Origin: Hawksworthiomyces lignivorus
Taxonomy: Eukaryota > Ascomycota > Sordariomycetes > Ophiostomatales > Ophiostomataceae
Direction of reading: 5' to 3'
Assembly: GCA_002917075.1 (NCBI GenBank)
Contig: NTMA01000038.1
Coordinates: 124,001-188,000 of the forward strand
DNA: 64,000 bases
The position numbers and the translations under genes were made by a program. The notes under the pieces were generated by a model. It saw only the letters and a list, made by a program, of their open reading frames with translations, was not told the DNA's origin and did no database searches. This document shows, in pieces, positions 62,003 through 64,000 of the stretch. Numbering within the stretch: position 1 is the first letter of the stretch; every line of letters begins with the position of its first letter.

Positions 62003-63250
62003 TCACATCCGATCACCAGGGCCAGAACCACGAGGAGGGTCATGAGCATCAACACCACCGCCCATCATCTTAGCGTTGCGAGGCCGTCCGCCAGACAGAA
62101 GCTGGGAGCTGTTCCCAGTCTTGACTGCACCCGCTTGAGTAGGGTTTCCAGTTGCGGCATCTGTGCGCTGCTGTTTATCATCAGCGGCACCTGCAGCCTG
62201 AGCAATGGCCTGCGCATTCTTTTGGTACTTATACACAGTCCAGTCAAAGACATAATCGTACTGGAATCCCTCGCGGACAAAGAGGTCACGGAAGATCTTG
62301 CGGAGGTAGCTGTAATCCGGCTTGTCGTCGAAGCGAAGAGAGCGAGTATAGTTGAGATAGATCGCAAACTCATTGGGAAATCCGCGGCAAAGAACCTCAG
62401 TAGGTGTCGTCATCTTCTTCTCCATAATTCTATCGTACTTCTGCTTCTTGGTAGCAGCTTTCAGACCCTGCCACGGAAGAGAGCCACGACAGAAGTATAG
62501 CATGACATATCCCAAGCTCTCCATATCATCACGACGAGACTGCTCGACACCCAAGTGCGTATTGATGGAAGCGTAGCGAGCAGTTCCAGTCAGGTTCTTG
62601 TTCTCGCGGTACGGGATGTGAAAGTGAGTCTTCGGATCACGATACTTCTTGGCCAAACCGAAATCAATGACGTTGACCTGGTTACCACGCTTGCCGATGC
62701 CCATAAGAAAGTTGTCAGGCTTGATATCGCGGTGAATGAAAGATTTAGCATGGATGTACTCGATGCGGGAGATAAGCTGGTCAGCTAATAGCAAGACGGT
62801 CTTGAGCGAAAACTTCCGATTGCAAAAGTTGAACAGGTCCTCCAGACTAGGACCCAAGAGATCTAAAACCATAGCATTGTAGTCGCATTCAGTACCGAAC
62901 CAGCGGACAAACGGGATGCCGACACCACCAGCTAGCGACTTATAGACACGGGCTTCATATTCCAGCTGGGGATGCTTGGCCTTGACACTCTCGAGCTTGA
63001 TGGCAATTTCTTCTCCTGAGATGATGTTGGTGCCCAGGTAAATGTCACCAAACGAACCCGAACCAATCTTCCGGCCGATGCGGTATTTGTTACCGACACG
63101 CAGGTCCTGAAACGAGAGCCAATATTAGAAAACAATTTTCAAGAGAAAATACCTTAGTAGGTTGGATCGGTTCAACCAGTCTGCTATATCCACTTCCATG
63201 TAGGCTAAGATGAAATAAAGTAGAGAGAAAGTACATACCATGGTCGTCAT
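62003..63250 (-). CDS. ckiA: Casein kinase I, Hrr25/Hhp1-type (CkiA)
   Basis: A CK1 delta/epsilon-type kinase with roles in DNA repair, vesicle traffic, spindle function and growth; essential in several fungi. Two exons on the minus strand: a 12-nt first exon 63250-63239 (MTTM) and 63106-62003, with a 132-bp intron; 372 codons (371 aa). Splicing gives [25 protein letters not shown], the expected family start. Lys41 (AIK), HRDIKPDN (Asp131), [10 protein letters not shown] (Asp152), [15 protein letters not shown] and LPWQGLKA identify CK1. The C-terminal 80 residues are Gln/Ala/Gly-rich, with GNSSQLL. The stop codon used overlaps a GTGAGT donor sequence at 62005-62000, so a further 3' exon that would give a different C-terminus is possible. 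Placed divergent from nothing visible; its leader runs to the window edge and is GA-rich on the plus strand. Confidence 0.95.
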
Positions 63251-64000
63251 GATTGCAAGATAATCCTCGAGCGCGCGAGGTCGTCAAAAATCTAGAAAGT
63301 CCCGGTGACAAGAACACGCTCTGCTTGACAAAAAACGTAGAAATATTAGCGTCGTCAAGAGACGATTATTGCCTAACAAATGAATTTGTGCATCAAGACC
63401 GAAGCCAAACACAGCTGTGAAGATGAAAAAAAAAAAAAATAAGAATAACAAGATCAGAGGTACAGGAACAGCGGTAGTGAAGTAGGTTCTTAAGGTGACA
63501 GCAGTAATGCACGAGACAAAATAGGGGTGTGAGGGAGAGCGGGATAGACGTAGAACTCGTTGTTACTCGAGACTGTGCCAGAACAAGAACACAGAATACG
63601 AAGTAGTGACGAAGTGAAAAAAGTGACAAATGAAAGGAAGGAATAATAAAACCGCGAAGATGAGTCTCGGAGAAAGAAGGACGAGGCTACCGAAGCACCT
63701 TTTGTCTGTTCTGTACATAGGCAGCAAAGCAAATCGAGGCGGCGGTGAAGCAAAAGTGGCGAGGGAAAAAAAAGAGGTGAAAAAATCACAAAGGCACCTG
63801 TAAGAAAATAACGAGAAAACTTACGTTGATAGATTCACTGATCGTAAAGGGAAATTTCGCGTATTTCTGAGATTCTGACCTCCGATCGTTGGAGTCTGTC
63901 GGTTGTTGATGGCTTTCGAGTATTTTGAGATGAGTCCGAAGAATAGGTTGGTTATAGGAGGAGAAAGAGGGCAGAGGGAGAGAGAAAGGAAATGAGGGTG
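63251..64000. other. Casein kinase I leader/promoter region
   Basis: No gene is supported. The plus strand is GA-rich at 63420-63800 and again at 63955-64000, which means a CT-rich leader in the direction of casein kinase I transcription. The promoter may extend beyond the window. Confidence 0.6.

Noticed and set aside
1..64000. tRNA and rRNA genes, CRISPR arrays, a secondary-metabolite gene cluster
   Set aside because: Reading by eye found no convincing A-box/B-box pair, no rRNA sequence, no spaced direct repeats, and no polyketide, peptide or terpene synthase. A covariance search would be needed to exclude small RNAs.

Overview
The window looks like nuclear DNA of a filamentous ascomycete (Pezizomycotina), most likely Eurotiomycetes; an Onygenales-like or related lineage is my guess and is not proven. 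The reasons are short introns (57-133 bp in nearly all cases) with GT..AG ends and CTAAC/CTAAT branch sites, CT-rich leaders, a full set of filamentous-fungal genes (an FlbC-type zinc-finger protein, a second-type PKA catalytic subunit, a peroxisomal malate synthase), and a 9-bp intergenic word, TACGGAGTA, which I recall as common in such genomes. Ten protein genes were modelled exon by exon, and every spliced model has a length divisible by three. Gene density is low (about one per 6.4 kb), with intergenic gaps up to about 11 kb.

Layout, left to right: malate synthase (+, 1726-3589); an 11-kb gene-free stretch that carries a probable inverted-repeat element (7593-8056); an FlbC-type C2H2 regulator (+, 14641-16062); a Gin4/Kcc4/Hsl1-like kinase with a KA1 tail (-, 17617-21623), divergent from SMC5 (+, 23744-27398), with a shared 2.1-kb promoter that holds four ACGCGT boxes and a 355-bp MITE-like insertion; another 10-kb gap; a ketopantoate-reductase-like protein with a long disordered tail (+, 37652-40168); a GRAM-TBC-EF-hand RabGAP (-, 42577-46332); glutamine synthetase (-, 48028-49839); a PKA catalytic subunit of the PkaC2 type (+, 54709-56179); a tail-anchored inositol-polyphosphate 5-phosphatase (-, 57152-59053); and casein kinase I (-, 62003-63250).

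The genes do not form a biosynthetic cluster. They are housekeeping and signalling genes: carbon and nitrogen metabolism (malate synthase, glutamine synthetase), cell cycle and morphogenesis (Gin4-like kinase, SMC5, casein kinase I), nutrient signalling (PKA), membrane traffic and phosphoinositides (TBC protein, 5-phosphatase) and asexual development (FlbC-type factor). The most unusual material is non-coding: the TACGGAGTA family (18 exact copies, none in a coding exon, about 0.5 expected), its dense cluster at 52682-52917, and the two inverted-repeat elements. I found no CRISPR array, rRNA gene or convincing tRNA gene, and no new multi-gene system.
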